This document shows positions 7,483-15,799 of a stretch of DNA of 39,484 nucleotides, piece after piece (positions within the stretch are counted from its first letter, which is position 1; each line of letters begins with the position of its first letter). Both the position numbers and the translations under genes were made by a program. The notes beneath the pieces were generated by a model. That model was not told the origin of the DNA. It made no database searches and saw only the letters and a program-made list of their open reading frames with translations. Origin of the DNA: an uncultured Pelosinus sp. Lineage in GTDB: Bacteria; Bacillota; Negativicutes; Sporomusales; Acetonemataceae. Location of the stretch: assembly GCA_900542835.1 (NCBI GenBank), contig UQPB01000031.1:1-39484 (forward strand). The letters are read 5' to 3'.

Positions 7483-9603
7483 TTACTGGATGCTGATCTC
7501 AATCTCGTCGCCGTTTTTAACCGCCGCCAGGAACTCCACTGTCTGGCCGTTCAACAGAACCGTCGCTTTGCTGCCGGCCGGCAGGTCGCGGGGATTGAAG
7601 TCAGCTGCCAGCAGAACGTCGCTGACAGTAGGCAGTGTTTGCGAAAGTGTATAGACTATCGTCGCGCCGTCGGGAGCGGCTGCGGAGACGTCTGCCGGCT
7701 GGCCGTTGCAGGAAAGCGTCAGACGTCGCAGCGGCAGCTGGCAGACAGCGCCGTTGAATTTGACCTGCAGCGGTCTTTCGGCGGCGTCCAGACCCAGCAG
7801 TTCGCCAATTGCCGGCGGCCGCGCCTCGCCGACTTCAAGCGAGGCGTTTGCCGGCAGCGCCGTCTCTGGCCGTGCCGGCCGGTTATTCAGCAGCAGCGGC
7901 GGCATGACGGCGAACTCCCGCTCCGCGCCATTAATGCTATAGCTGAACACGGTCGGTTTAAGGGCAAAACCGATGACGTCCGTCGCTTCCGCCACTGTCT
8001 CCGGCAGCCGGCAGAGGACGGCATCGCGGTCTGCCAATAGTGTGTTCGGGGCGGCGGGCTGGCCGTTGACACTGATCAGCGGTGTCAGCTGCCTCGGTTC
8101 CCCGTTGATAATCAGCGGCAGCGCTGGCGGGACTGCGACCGCATCGGCGACGCGGACCTGCGGCGAAGCGCCGTTTTGGCCTTTAGTCACGGTAATCGCA
8201 GCCTTGTCAGTCAGCGGATCGGTGAGCTTGGCCGATTCCCCGTTCATGGTAATCTGACCGGGATGGCCGGTTTGGCCGGGGAAGAAGCGGGTTTCGCCGT
8301 TGACGCGGACTGTCAGGCCCAGCCCGGGGCGGCCATGCAGGCTGCGGGCGTCGATGCCGGCTCCGAGCAGGGCGTCGGCAATGGTCAGCTCACTCAAATT
8401 GAACAAGCGGACCGGATTATCGTTAACCCAGACGCTGATAAAGTGCAGGTTGTTGCTGGCGGCGATTTTTAATATGCCCAGTGGCGTTACGCCGTCCGGC
8501 TCGGCCAAAACGGCGGGAATGGTGCTGAACCCGTCCACCGTTTCCGGCCTGCGGATCGCTACTCTAGCCTGGGCCAGGTCCAGCGACTGGGCAACCGCCT
8601 GCGGCAGCAGCGGCGTCAGCGAGCCGCCGCCTACCAGCAGCACCGCCTGCGGCGCGACACCGTTAAGGGCGAGGATCTGAGCGGCGATATCGCGTGCCAG
8701 TTCGGCGATATTCGGCTCTATCCGCTCCAGAATCTCGGCGGCGGATATTTTATGGGCGGAGCCGAGGACATCGCTAAATCCAATGCGTTTGCGTTTTAAC
8801 AGTTGGCGTTTAACGGTTTCGGCGACGTTGAAATCGAGTAAATAGTGCTGCGAAATGGCTTCCGTAATCTCGTCGCCGGCCGAGGGTACCATCCCGTAAG
8901 CCACGACCGAGCCGTCGCGGGTAATGGCCACATCGGACGTGCCGGCGCCGACATCGACCAACGCCAGATTCAGATGGCGCATGGTGGACGGTATCAGCAC
9001 ATTAATAGCGGCGATCGGCTCCAGTGTCAGTGTTGTCAGCTCCAAACCGGCCGCCGTCAGCGCCGATTGCATCGAGTCGATGACCTGGCGCGGCAGAAAC
9101 GTGGCGATCAGCTCAATCGCGGCGGTTTTACCCCGCTGGCCCACTAAACTGATCAGCTTGGTGCCATCAAGCGAAAAGCCGCTGACGCTATAGCCCACAC
9201 AATAATAAGCGGCCGGATCGGGCAGATCGGATGAGGCGGCCAGCTGCCGCTGCGCCGATTGCAGTGCCGCCAGCTCCAGCGTTCGCTCATCCTGCAGTGA
9301 CAGTGCGCCGCGATGCGCCGTATCCAGTTCGGCCTGCGCCCGCAGCGTGCACAGTGAACGGCCCGCGGCCGCGACCGCGGTTGCCTGCAGCGGACCGTGG
9401 CTTTTTTCCAGCTTGGCCTTAATCTGGCTGATTAACTGGGCGACTTCCGTCACATCATGGATTTGACCGTCCAGCATCGAGCGTGTGTGATGCTCCAGCC
9501 TTTCGGTGGCGATAATTTCAAGGCCGCCGGGACCGGGGCTGCCGATTAGACCAATGACGCTGCGTGTTCCGATGTCCAAAGCGAATAATAACTGTTTTTC
9601 CAT
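7483..9603 (-). CDS. FtsA-like actin-fold ATPase with repeated C-terminal extension
   Basis: A 706-residue protein. Residues 1-385 are an FtsA/PilM-type actin-fold ATPase: phosphate-1 loop FALDIGTRS (7-15), a 1C/SHS2-like insert (about 30-95), phosphate-2 loop LVDVGAGTSD (215-224) and adenosine motif VLLVGGGS (321-328). Classical FtsA is about 420 residues and ends in a membrane-targeting helix. Here the end is replaced by about 320 residues made of repeats with paired Asn-Gly turns (435/454, 500/513, 558/574, 617/633, 685), each joined by a TVxDxL-like helix start. The last unit (681-705) resembles a ThiS/MoaD-like beta-grasp ending in NGDEIEISI. ATG 9603 is chosen because AGGAGAG precedes it; an in-frame ATG at 9693 lacks this. 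Role unknown, perhaps cytoskeletal or in surface assembly rather than division itself. Confidence 0.85.
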   Translation of the reverse strand: MEKQLLFALDIGTRSVIGLIGSPGPGGLEIIATERLEHHTRSMLDGQIHDVTEVAQLISQIKAKLEKSHGPLQATAVAAAGRSLCTLRAQAELDTAHRGALSLQDERTLELAALQSAQRQLAASSDLPDPAAYYCVGYSVSGFSLDGTKLISLVGQRGKTAAIELIATFLPRQVIDSMQSALTAAGLELTTLTLEPIAAINVLIPSTMRHLNLALVDVGAGTSDVAITRDGSVVAYGMVPSAGDEITEAISQHYLLDFNVAETVKRQLLKRKRIGFSDVLGSAHKISAAEILERIEPNIAELARDIAAQILALNGVAPQAVLLVGGGSLTPLLPQAVAQSLDLAQARVAIRRPETVDGFSTIPAVLAEPDGVTPLGILKIAASNNLHFISVWVNDNPVRLFNLSELTIADALLGAGIDARSLHGRPGLGLTVRVNGETRFFPGQTGHPGQITMNGESAKLTDPLTDKAAITVTKGQNGASPQVRVADAVAVPPALPLIINGEPRQLTPLISVNGQPAAPNTLLADRDAVLCRLPETVAEATDVIGFALKPTVFSYSINGAEREFAVMPPLLLNNRPARPETALPANASLEVGEARPPAIGELLGLDAAERPLQVKFNGAVCQLPLRRLTLSCNGQPADVSAAAPDGATIVYTLSQTLPTVSDVLLAADFNPRDLPAGSKATVLLNGQTVEFLAAVKNGDEIEISIQ

Positions 9604-9802
9604 GAGGAAACTCTCCTGTGTCAGCTTTTCCCTGAAAATCGCTGTATTTGTCAATTGAGTATTTCTCTTTGTTTTGGCAAAACCCTTTTTCAAAAAAATC
9701 CCGGAAGCTGTATCGAAGCAAAAGGAATATTCTGATGATTGCGCGAATAAAATGGTAACAGGAAATATAACCTGGTACTAAAACGAAAACGGAGGATTGT
9801 TA
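9604..9802. other. Divergent intergenic region
   Basis: About 200 AT-rich bases between the minus-strand FtsA-like gene and the plus-strand CxxC gene. On the minus strand TTGACA (9649-9654) is a possible -35, but no good -10 follows at the right distance. Promoters for both genes must lie here. Confidence 0.4.
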
Positions 9803-10009
9803 ATGAGCCGGTCTGTATGGTGCGAGCATCTGGAGAAGCGGTCAAAGTTTACCATTGTTGATTACCGGTGCGGGGAAGACGTGACTTCGCTGAAAGTACA
9901 GTCCTGGTTCTGCCCGGAATGCGGCGTCCACGGCGCGATGACGCAAATCGTCGAGGCTGTCCGGGAAGCGGATCCTGTCGCTGACATGCGAATGGCAAAT
10001 GCTATCTGA
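9803..10009 (+). CDS. Small CxxC protein, 68 aa
   Basis: Family not recognised. A 68-residue soluble protein with Cys at residues 7 and 23 and a CPEC pair (about 37-40), followed by GVHGAM. Four Cys plus His8 would suit a small zinc-binding fold. ATG 9803 is preceded by GGAGG with 7-base spacing, and a TTG two codons earlier is too close to it. A strong terminator follows immediately, so it is a single-gene unit, divergent from the FtsA-like gene. Confidence 0.75.
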   Translation: MSRSVWCEHLEKRSKFTIVDYRCGEDVTSLKVQSWFCPECGVHGAMTQIVEAVREADPVADMRMANAI

Positions 10010-10018
10010 AACTTACGT

Positions 10019-10044
10019 GCCGCCGTGCAAACGGCGGCTTTTTT
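10019..10044 (+). terminator. Terminator of the CxxC gene
   Basis: GCCGCCGT-GCAA-ACGGCGGC followed by TTTTTT. Textbook intrinsic terminator 9 bases after the stop. Confidence 0.92.
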
Positions 10045-10132
10045 CAACTAATCCTCATTATGCTGCTTTTGGCATCACCCGCAGCGTAATGGACATTGTC
10101 GCGGTAAACATTGCCTCTTTCTTCCCCTTGCA

Positions 10133-10300
10133 TTGCTCGTGGCCGGCTCCGTATTGGCTGCGGCTTTGGATTGGTATATTTATCGCCGCAATTTTGGTAC
10201 AATACAGGTAATGAAACAAGGCAAGCGCTGTTTACAGGTCTGGCTGACGCAGCCAGGCGGAGAAAGATCCGTTAAGCTGCGGGCATTAGTCAGTGATTAG
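10133..10300 (+). pseudogene. Possible small membrane ORF, frame uncertain
   Basis: From TTG 10133 a 55-codon frame reads a hydrophobic segment (LLVAGSVLAAALDWYIY) followed by a basic tail, ending TAG at 10300, just before the DegV ribosome binding site. No ribosome binding site precedes the TTG. A different frame from ATG 10089 starts with MDIVAVNIASFFPL and would join it if one base were added near 10131. This may be a frameshifted small membrane gene, or chance. Confidence 0.25.
10195..10203 (+). promoter_or_regulatory. Possible extended -10 for the degV operon
   Basis: TGGTACAAT is an extended -10 pattern (TGn plus TACAAT) about 110 bases before the DegV start. No good -35 at 17 bases. 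Tentative. Confidence 0.25.
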
Positions 10301-10316
10301 CCTTAGGAGGTTCGCC

Positions 10317-11180
10317 ATGCACAAGGTTCATATTGTTGTTGACAGCACCGCCGCCATGCTGCCGGAGCTGCTGCTCCGGCATCCCAATCTGCATGTCGTG
10401 CCGTTGACGGTAACGCTGGGGCAGCGTCAGTGGCGGGAGGATCAGCTGCGTTCAGCTGAATTATTTTCCCTGATGCAGGCCAGCGGTGAATTCCCCAAAA
10501 CCTCGCAGCCAGCCCCCGGTGATTTTATTGCTATCCTTCAACCGATTGCGGCGGCGGGCGGTGAAGTTGTGGTGATTACGCTGTCCGGCGGCCTGAGCGG
10601 CACGCTGCAGAGCGCACGGACGGCGGCTCAGCTTGTCGATGCGGCCCGGGTCAGTGTGGTTGACTCCGGCACGACCGCCATTGGTCTGGTCAAACTGGCG
10701 CAACAGGCGCTGGCGCTGGCTGACGCCGGCTTGACGGCGGCGGAAATTGCCGGCCGGATTGCCGCCGTCAGTCAGGTCACCCATACCCTGTTTGTGCCGG
10801 CGACGCTGGAATTTCTGCGTAAAGGCGGCCGCATCGGCGGCGCCGCCGCACTGCTGGGATCAATTTTACAAATCCGGCCGGTACTGTATTTAAATGGGGG
10901 CAAGGTAGAGGTACTTGACAAGGTGCGGACCTGGGGTAAGGCGCTCGACCGCATTGCCGCCGAAATTAACCGCTATAGCCGGCTCGAATATATTGGTATT
11001 GTTCATAGCGACGCTCCGCAGGACGCGGCAAAACTGCAGGCGAAACTAGCGGAGACCCTGCCGCCGGAACGGATTGGAATCAGCGCCGCCGGTTCTGTGC
11101 TGGCAGCGCATCTGGGACCGGGAATGGTTGGCGCCGTCTGCCAGCTTGCCGCTGCTCCTGCAGGGGAAACGGGGATATAA
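10317..11180 (+). CDS. DegV family fatty-acid-binding protein (FakB type)
   Basis: A 287-residue DegV protein. These bind a fatty acid and present it to the kinase FakA, which makes acyl-phosphate for phospholipid synthesis. Ligand-contacting motifs are present: KTSQPAPGDF (61-70), TLSGGLSGTLQSA (88-100), LRKGGRIG (167-174) and HLGPGMVG (265-272). The N-terminal VVDSTAAM (7-14) is the family start. ATG 10317 follows AGGAGG by 6 bases; the earlier GTG 10293 lies upstream of that site. The kinase gene follows 13 bases later, which supports the FakB assignment. Confidence 0.9.
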   Translation: MHKVHIVVDSTAAMLPELLLRHPNLHVVPLTVTLGQRQWREDQLRSAELFSLMQASGEFPKTSQPAPGDFIAILQPIAAAGGEVVVITLSGGLSGTLQSARTAAQLVDAARVSVVDSGTTAIGLVKLAQQALALADAGLTAAEIAGRIAAVSQVTHTLFVPATLEFLRKGGRIGGAAALLGSILQIRPVLYLNGGKVEVLDKVRTWGKALDRIAAEINRYSRLEYIGIVHSDAPQDAAKLQAKLAETLPPERIGISAAGSVLAAHLGPGMVGAVCQLAAAPAGETGI

Positions 11181-11193
11181 GGGAGGTTATTAT

Positions 11194-12798
11194 ATGCAGC
11201 CGTCTGTGGAGATGATCAGCGGCGGCGATTTCCGCCGGATGATCAACGGGGCCTATCGCACGTTTCTGCGTGAATACGAGGCCATCAACAATCTGAATGT
11301 GTTTCCGGTGCCGGATGGCGATACCGGCACCAATATGATGCTGACGCTGGGGGCTGTTACCCGCGTGCTGGCGCAGGCGCCGGAAAACGAGATCGGCGCG
11401 CTGGCCAAACGAGCCGCCGATGCCGCGATTATGGGTGCGCGCGGCAACTCCGGCGTGATTCTGTCGCAGATTTTCCGCGGTATCGCCCGCGGCCTGAGAG
11501 GAAAAAACGAGGCCAGATCGGCCGAGCTGGGCAAAGCGTTTCAATACGGCATTTTGTACGCTTACCGGGCTGTATCCCGGCCGGTAGAAGGCACGATTCT
11601 GACGGTTGCCAAGGGCATTGCCAAAGGCGCGCGCCGCAGCGTTCGCGGCAATCTTTCTTTTGCCGAAATCCTGGCGGCGGCGATTGCGGCCGGCCAGGCG
11701 GAACTGGCGCATACGCCCGAGCTGCTGCCGGCGCTGAAATCGGCGGGAGTGGTCGATGCCGGCGGCCGCGGTTTAATCGCGTTTTTTTCCGGCTGCCTTG
11801 ACGGCATCAACGGTGTTGATTCGGCGCCGGAAGCGAACTTTGCCCAAAGTCTGCAAGCGATTGCGCATACACATAGTGAGATTTCCCACCCTTACTGCAC
11901 CGAGTTTATTGTCAGTCCCTGCAGTCAGACAGTGGCCGGCGCCAAGGCGGTTCTGGAGCCGCTTGGCGAATCGCTGATCCTGGCCGGCGGCGACGAGCTT
12001 CTGAAAGTCCACATCCACACCGCCCGTCCCGGGATGGTTCTGGAGTCGGCTATTACCTGGGGCACGCTGCATGATATCAAGATTGATAATATGGCCGACC
12101 AGCATCAGCACCGCCTGCTGCATCTGAGCGACGGCGAAGCCGCGAAGACGGCGGTGATCAGCGTCGCCGCCGGCGAGGGCCAGGCTGAGATTATGCGCCG
12201 GCTGGGCGCCGGCGGCATTGTCAATGGCGGCGACAGCATGAACCCCGCGGTCGAGGATTTTTTGGCTGCGATTCATGCCGTCAGAGCCGAGCATTATATT
12301 ATTCTGCCGAATAATAAAAATGTAGTGCTGGCGGCAACGCAAACCCAGAAGCTGACCGGCGACAGTGTCAGCGTACTGCCGGCGGTCAATCTGCCGCAGG
12401 CGATTGCCGCTTTGACCGCGTTTGATCCGGCCCGGCCGGCGGCGGCTAATCTCGCCGCGATGAACGAGCGGCTGGGCGGCGTGCGTGCCGGCAGCCTGAC
12501 AATGGCGGTGCGCGACAGCCGTGTAAATGGGCGGCGGATCAACGCCGGCCGTTTTATCGGCTTGCTGGAAGGGAAAATTGTCACCGATGGGGAAGATATG
12601 GAAACAGTATTGCTGAATCTGACGGCTGCGGCGCTGACGCCGCAAACCGAGATTGTCAGCCTCTACTACGGCGCCGGCGTCAGCGCCGCCGATGCAGCCC
12701 GCCTGCGTGAGCGGCTGGCAGCCCGGTTTGATGCCGTACAGGTGGAGGTCTATGCTGGCGGTCAGCCTCACTATCCGTTTATCGTGGCCGCCGAATAA
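11194..12798 (+). CDS. fakA: Fatty acid kinase subunit FakA (DAK2 domain)
   Basis: A 534-residue YloV/FakA protein that phosphorylates FakB-bound fatty acids. The N-terminal DAK2 nucleotide-binding domain has NVFPVPDGDTGTNM (34-47), whose Asp41 and Asp43 hold Mg-ATP, and GARGNSGVILSQIF around residues 86-99. A middle domain and a C-terminal DegV-like fold follow (GGDSMNPAVEDFLAAI, around 347-362). ATG 11194 sits after GGGAGG. It is directly behind the DegV gene and 18 bases before FchA, so the genes form one operon. Full length for the family. Confidence 0.92.
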   Translation: MQPSVEMISGGDFRRMINGAYRTFLREYEAINNLNVFPVPDGDTGTNMMLTLGAVTRVLAQAPENEIGALAKRAADAAIMGARGNSGVILSQIFRGIARGLRGKNEARSAELGKAFQYGILYAYRAVSRPVEGTILTVAKGIAKGARRSVRGNLSFAEILAAAIAAGQAELAHTPELLPALKSAGVVDAGGRGLIAFFSGCLDGINGVDSAPEANFAQSLQAIAHTHSEISHPYCTEFIVSPCSQTVAGAKAVLEPLGESLILAGGDELLKVHIHTARPGMVLESAITWGTLHDIKIDNMADQHQHRLLHLSDGEAAKTAVISVAAGEGQAEIMRRLGAGGIVNGGDSMNPAVEDFLAAIHAVRAEHYIILPNNKNVVLAATQTQKLTGDSVSVLPAVNLPQAIAALTAFDPARPAAANLAAMNERLGGVRAGSLTMAVRDSRVNGRRINAGRFIGLLEGKIVTDGEDMETVLLNLTAAALTPQTEIVSLYYGAGVSAADAARLRERLAARFDAVQVEVYAGGQPHYPFIVAAE

Positions 12799-12816
12799 TA
12801 GAGTATGGAGGACGAT

Positions 12817-13461
12817 ATGCTAAGTCACTTGTCAATTGAGGAGTTTGCCGCCCGGCTGGCATCGGAGCAACCGGCTCCCGGCGGCGGCAGCGCCGCGGCC
12901 TTAAATGGGCTGACCGGCATCTGCCTGCTGCAGATGGTAATCAATTTGTCGCTGGGGCGGGATGAACTGGCGCAGCACGCCGGTCTGCTCAAGTCCACGC
13001 TGGCTGACCTGACGCGGCTGCATCAGGAATTGCAGCAGTTGATTGATCGCGACGCTGCCGCTTTCAGCAGCGTAATCAGCGCTTACAAGCTGCCCAAGGC
13101 GACGGAGGACGAGCAGCAGAGCCGCAAAGCCGCCATTCAGACTGCTTTCCGTCAGGCTGCGTCCGTGCCGCTTGACATTGCCCGCGCCTGCCTCGGCGGC
13201 CTTGCGGCGGCCGCTGTTCTCGGCGGTAAAGTTAATCCGCATGCGGTCAGCGATCTGGCTGTCGGCTCATTCTCCGCTCATGCCGCCGCCATCAGCGCGT
13301 TATTCAATACGGCAATTAATCTGCCTCATATCAGCGACGCCGCTTTTGCGGCGCAATTGCAGGGCCAGGCCGGTCAAATCCGCGCCGAGGCCGACCGGCT
13401 GCTGGAGCAAATCTGCGCCGGCGTTTACGCCGATCCCGTCTTTGCGCCGCTGCGGCCTTAA
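12817..13461 (+). CDS. Cyclodeaminase/cyclohydrolase family protein (FchA type)
   Basis: A 214-residue protein of the formiminotransferase-cyclodeaminase C-terminal domain family, which includes FchA (methenyl-tetrahydrofolate cyclohydrolase) of acetogens and purine fermenters. The signature SEQPAPGGGSAAALNG (around 16-31) is present. The rest is helical with conserved RDAAAFSSVISAYKLPK (around 74-90). ATG 12817 follows GGAGG by 5 bases; the ATG at 12805 overlaps that site. Cyclohydrolase and formimino-THF cyclodeaminase activities cannot be separated by sequence alone. Location after fakA is not explained by pathway. Confidence 0.85.
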   Translation: MLSHLSIEEFAARLASEQPAPGGGSAAALNGLTGICLLQMVINLSLGRDELAQHAGLLKSTLADLTRLHQELQQLIDRDAAAFSSVISAYKLPKATEDEQQSRKAAIQTAFRQAASVPLDIARACLGGLAAAAVLGGKVNPHAVSDLAVGSFSAHAAAISALFNTAINLPHISDAAFAAQLQGQAGQIRAEADRLLEQICAGVYADPVFAPLRP

Positions 13462-13497
13462 TTAGTGCTCACCATGTACATAGTGGGAGGTATGGCG

Positions 13498-13968
13498 ATG
13501 AAACGGTTGGTCCCGGGTCTGTTACTGCTGCTGCTGCTATTTAGCGCGCCCGCTTGCGAGGCGGCGGATATTCTGTTTACCGTTAATGCCAATGACAACG
13601 CCGATCAGGTGTTGCATTTTGCCGGCTATGACTTCTTGTTTCAGCACATGGAACACCGCACCTATCTTTATCGTGAGAAAAACGTCAACAACGGGTTTCA
13701 GTGGACTGCCCCGGTCATATCCTGCTGGCTGAAAAAAACAGCCGAGCCGGATTCGGCCTACAGCCTGTGGCAGCAGTTCTTCTTCGAAGGCGCCGTCGTT
13801 CCCCTGGAAGCGGGACAAGTCTTCACCAGGTATACGGACGGACGCAATGTTCAGATGCTGATTGAGAAGGTAGCCTACTATACAGGCTACCGGGCAGACG
13901 TGAAAACCGCCGGCTGGACGGAAGCGACCCTGCCTAAATATATTACGGTCAGGATAATTGTGCATTAG
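13498..13968 (+). CDS. Secreted hypothetical protein, 156 aa
   Basis: Family not recognised. The N-terminus is a clear Sec signal peptide: MKR, a run of leucines, then cleavage near ACEA-AD (about residue 22). The mature part of about 133 residues is rich in aromatic residues (YDFLFQHMEHRTYLYRE, WQQFFFEG, YYTGYR) with two Cys, one of them within the signal. ATG 13498 is preferred over 13492 because GTGGGAGG ends 7 bases before it. It lies between fchA and the NAPRTase gene in the same direction. Function unknown, probably in the cell envelope. Confidence 0.75.
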   Translation: MKRLVPGLLLLLLLFSAPACEAADILFTVNANDNADQVLHFAGYDFLFQHMEHRTYLYREKNVNNGFQWTAPVISCWLKKTAEPDSAYSLWQQFFFEGAVVPLEAGQVFTRYTDGRNVQMLIEKVAYYTGYRADVKTAGWTEATLPKYITVRIIVH

Positions 13969-14005
13969 TGTCCTGACGCGCGCTTAGTTGACGGGAGGGA
14001 GACTC

Positions 14006-15376
14006 ATGAGTGTGTTTAACGGCCAGCGGCTGAATAAGGCGGTATTTAAAATTGACGCCGCCAGAATGCGGACAGGCTGGTATACCGATGCCTATTTTTC
14101 TAACATTGCCCAGATATTACAAACCTTGTCGCAGGAGGGATACCGCTTCAGCGGTGAAAGCGACATCAGCGGCGTTGACTGCTCAAATTTAAAAATCGGC
14201 GATATTATTGTTGAAATGCAGTTTTTTACCCGTCGCCGTCCGGTTACGCTGGTGGCCGGCGTTGATGAGGCGCTGGCGCTGTTTGAGGAATGCACCGGTT
14301 ATTTTGACGCAGACGGAAAGTTTGTCAACACCTTTCACCAACTGGATATCGAGGCTGTGCATGACGGCACATTTGCCGCCTATGACGGCGATCCGCTGGC
14401 GGTGCAGCCGGTACTGAAGGTCCGGGGCCGTTATCGCGACTTTGCCCGGCTGGAGACGCCGGTGCTCGGCGTTCTGACCGAAGCGTCAAGGCTGGCCACC
14501 AATGTCTATAATGTACTGGAAGCGGCCAATGGCAAGAACATCCTGTTCTTTCCCGCCCGCTTCGCCCATTACAAGCTGCAGGCTCTTCACGGCTATGCCT
14601 ACTCGCTGGCGGTGCAGGCATACAATCATACCTTTGGCAAGACGTCGAGCCCCTCGGTATCCACTGACGATCAGGGCGAATGGTGGGGCGGCAAGGGCGG
14701 CGGCACGATTGCCCATGCCTCCATCGCCAGCTTCCTTGGCGATACGGCGGAGACGATGATGCAGTTTGCCCGGATCATGCCGGTGGATATTCCCCGCATT
14801 GTGCTGGTTGATTTTCATAATGACTGCGTCGGTGATACGCTCCGGGTAATGGAGAAGATGTTCGCCGCGTTCTGGCGGCTGCAGACAGCCGGCCGGCTGG
14901 AGGAGGCTGCCAAATACCGTCTGTTCGGCGTCCGTACTGATACCTCCGGCAATATGAAGGATGCCTCGATTGTACCGCTGGGCGACGAGAAGCTGGATAT
15001 GGGTGTCAATCCGCGGCTGGTCTGGAACCTGCGCAACGCCATTGACGCTGCCTATGAGCGCTGGGATTTGCCGGCTGCGGCCCTCGAAACCGCCCGTGAC
15101 TGGTGCAAAGAGATTAAGATTGTCGTCACCGGCGGCTTTGGTGTTGAAAAGATCAGCCGGTTTGAGCGGCATGGCGTGCCTGTCGACATTTACGGCGTCG
15201 GTTCGTCGCTGCTGGAGAATTCGGACAAGACCAGCAATGATTTTACCGCCGATATCGTGCGCGTTAACCTGGCCGGCGAAGACTGGCGGAGTGAGACCGG
15301 CAGCCGGCAGTGGCATATGATGGCCAAAATCGGCAGAGGCGTGGGTGTCAACCCTAACCTTGAACCGCTGCGCTGA
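14006..15376 (+). CDS. Nicotinate phosphoribosyltransferase
   Basis: A 456-residue NAPRTase that joins nicotinate and PRPP (with ATP) to give nicotinate mononucleotide, the first step of NAD salvage. N-terminal TGWYTDAYFSN (23-33) is the conserved substrate-entry motif. Later RTDTSGNMKDASI and VVTGGFGVEKISRF (around residues 373-386) are the phosphate-binding parts of the barrel. ATG 14006 has GGGAGGGA upstream; a TTG at 13988 is rejected. Same-strand neighbour of the secreted 156-aa protein. The NiaP-like transporter at 0.5 kb could supply its substrate, though the two are not linked in an operon. Confidence 0.88.
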   Translation: MSVFNGQRLNKAVFKIDAARMRTGWYTDAYFSNIAQILQTLSQEGYRFSGESDISGVDCSNLKIGDIIVEMQFFTRRRPVTLVAGVDEALALFEECTGYFDADGKFVNTFHQLDIEAVHDGTFAAYDGDPLAVQPVLKVRGRYRDFARLETPVLGVLTEASRLATNVYNVLEAANGKNILFFPARFAHYKLQALHGYAYSLAVQAYNHTFGKTSSPSVSTDDQGEWWGGKGGGTIAHASIASFLGDTAETMMQFARIMPVDIPRIVLVDFHNDCVGDTLRVMEKMFAAFWRLQTAGRLEEAAKYRLFGVRTDTSGNMKDASIVPLGDEKLDMGVNPRLVWNLRNAIDAAYERWDLPAAALETARDWCKEIKIVVTGGFGVEKISRFERHGVPVDIYGVGSSLLENSDKTSNDFTADIVRVNLAGEDWRSETGSRQWHMMAKIGRGVGVNPNLEPLR

Positions 15377-15428
15377 CCGCTTCGGAGCAGGCGGAGAAAG
15401 ACAAATGTATTTTACATGAATTGATAGG

Positions 15429-15458
15429 TTGACAAAAGTGACGCCGATCTGGGATAAT
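15429..15458 (+). promoter_or_regulatory. Sigma-A promoter of ilvD
   Basis: TTGACA at 15429-15434, an 18-base spacer, GATAAT at 15453-15458. Transcription would start near 15465, giving a leader of about 335 bases that contains the T-box. Confidence 0.72.
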
Positions 15459-15544
15459 AGGTAAAACTATTAGCCCGCTTGCGAACGGCGTGGCCGCAGG
15501 TATTCCTGCCGGTCAGCATGCCGCCGCAGGCTGGCGTCAAAAGG

Positions 15545-15780
15545 CAACGAACGGGACGGACGCTGCGGTAGTGCGCTACAGAGAGCCGGCAGGAGCTGAG
15601 AGCCGGTGCGGCAAGGCTGCGTCAGATCACCCGCGAGCCGCTTTTGCGAAGCTTGAGCAAAAGCCGCGTCCAGGCGTTATCTGGAGCCGGGCAGCCGGCA
15701 TGAGAATAAAACAGGGTGGTACCGCGGTTATATCCGCCCCTGGCAGTCGCAGCCTGCGGCCGCCGGGGGCGGCTTATTTG
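15545..15780 (+). promoter_or_regulatory. T-box leader of ilvD, Ile specifier
   Basis: Stem I carries AGAGAGCCGG (15580-15589) and a specifier region AGATCACCC with the codon ATC (Ile) at 15626-15628. This aligns base for base with the leuA leader (AACTCGCCT). The T-box AGGGTGGTACCGCGG lies at 15713-15727, with TGGT (15717-15720) able to pair with the acceptor end of uncharged tRNA-Ile (A73-CCA). The competing terminator is a GC-rich hairpin from 15734 to 15772, then CTTATTTG. Low charged tRNA-Ile should allow read-through into ilvD. Confidence 0.9.
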
Positions 15781-15799
15781 TTGAAGGAGGAATGGATAA

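Noticed and set aside
11773..12771. 332-codon minus-strand frame in fakA
   Set aside because: Antisense shadow of fakA; composition mirrors the real gene.
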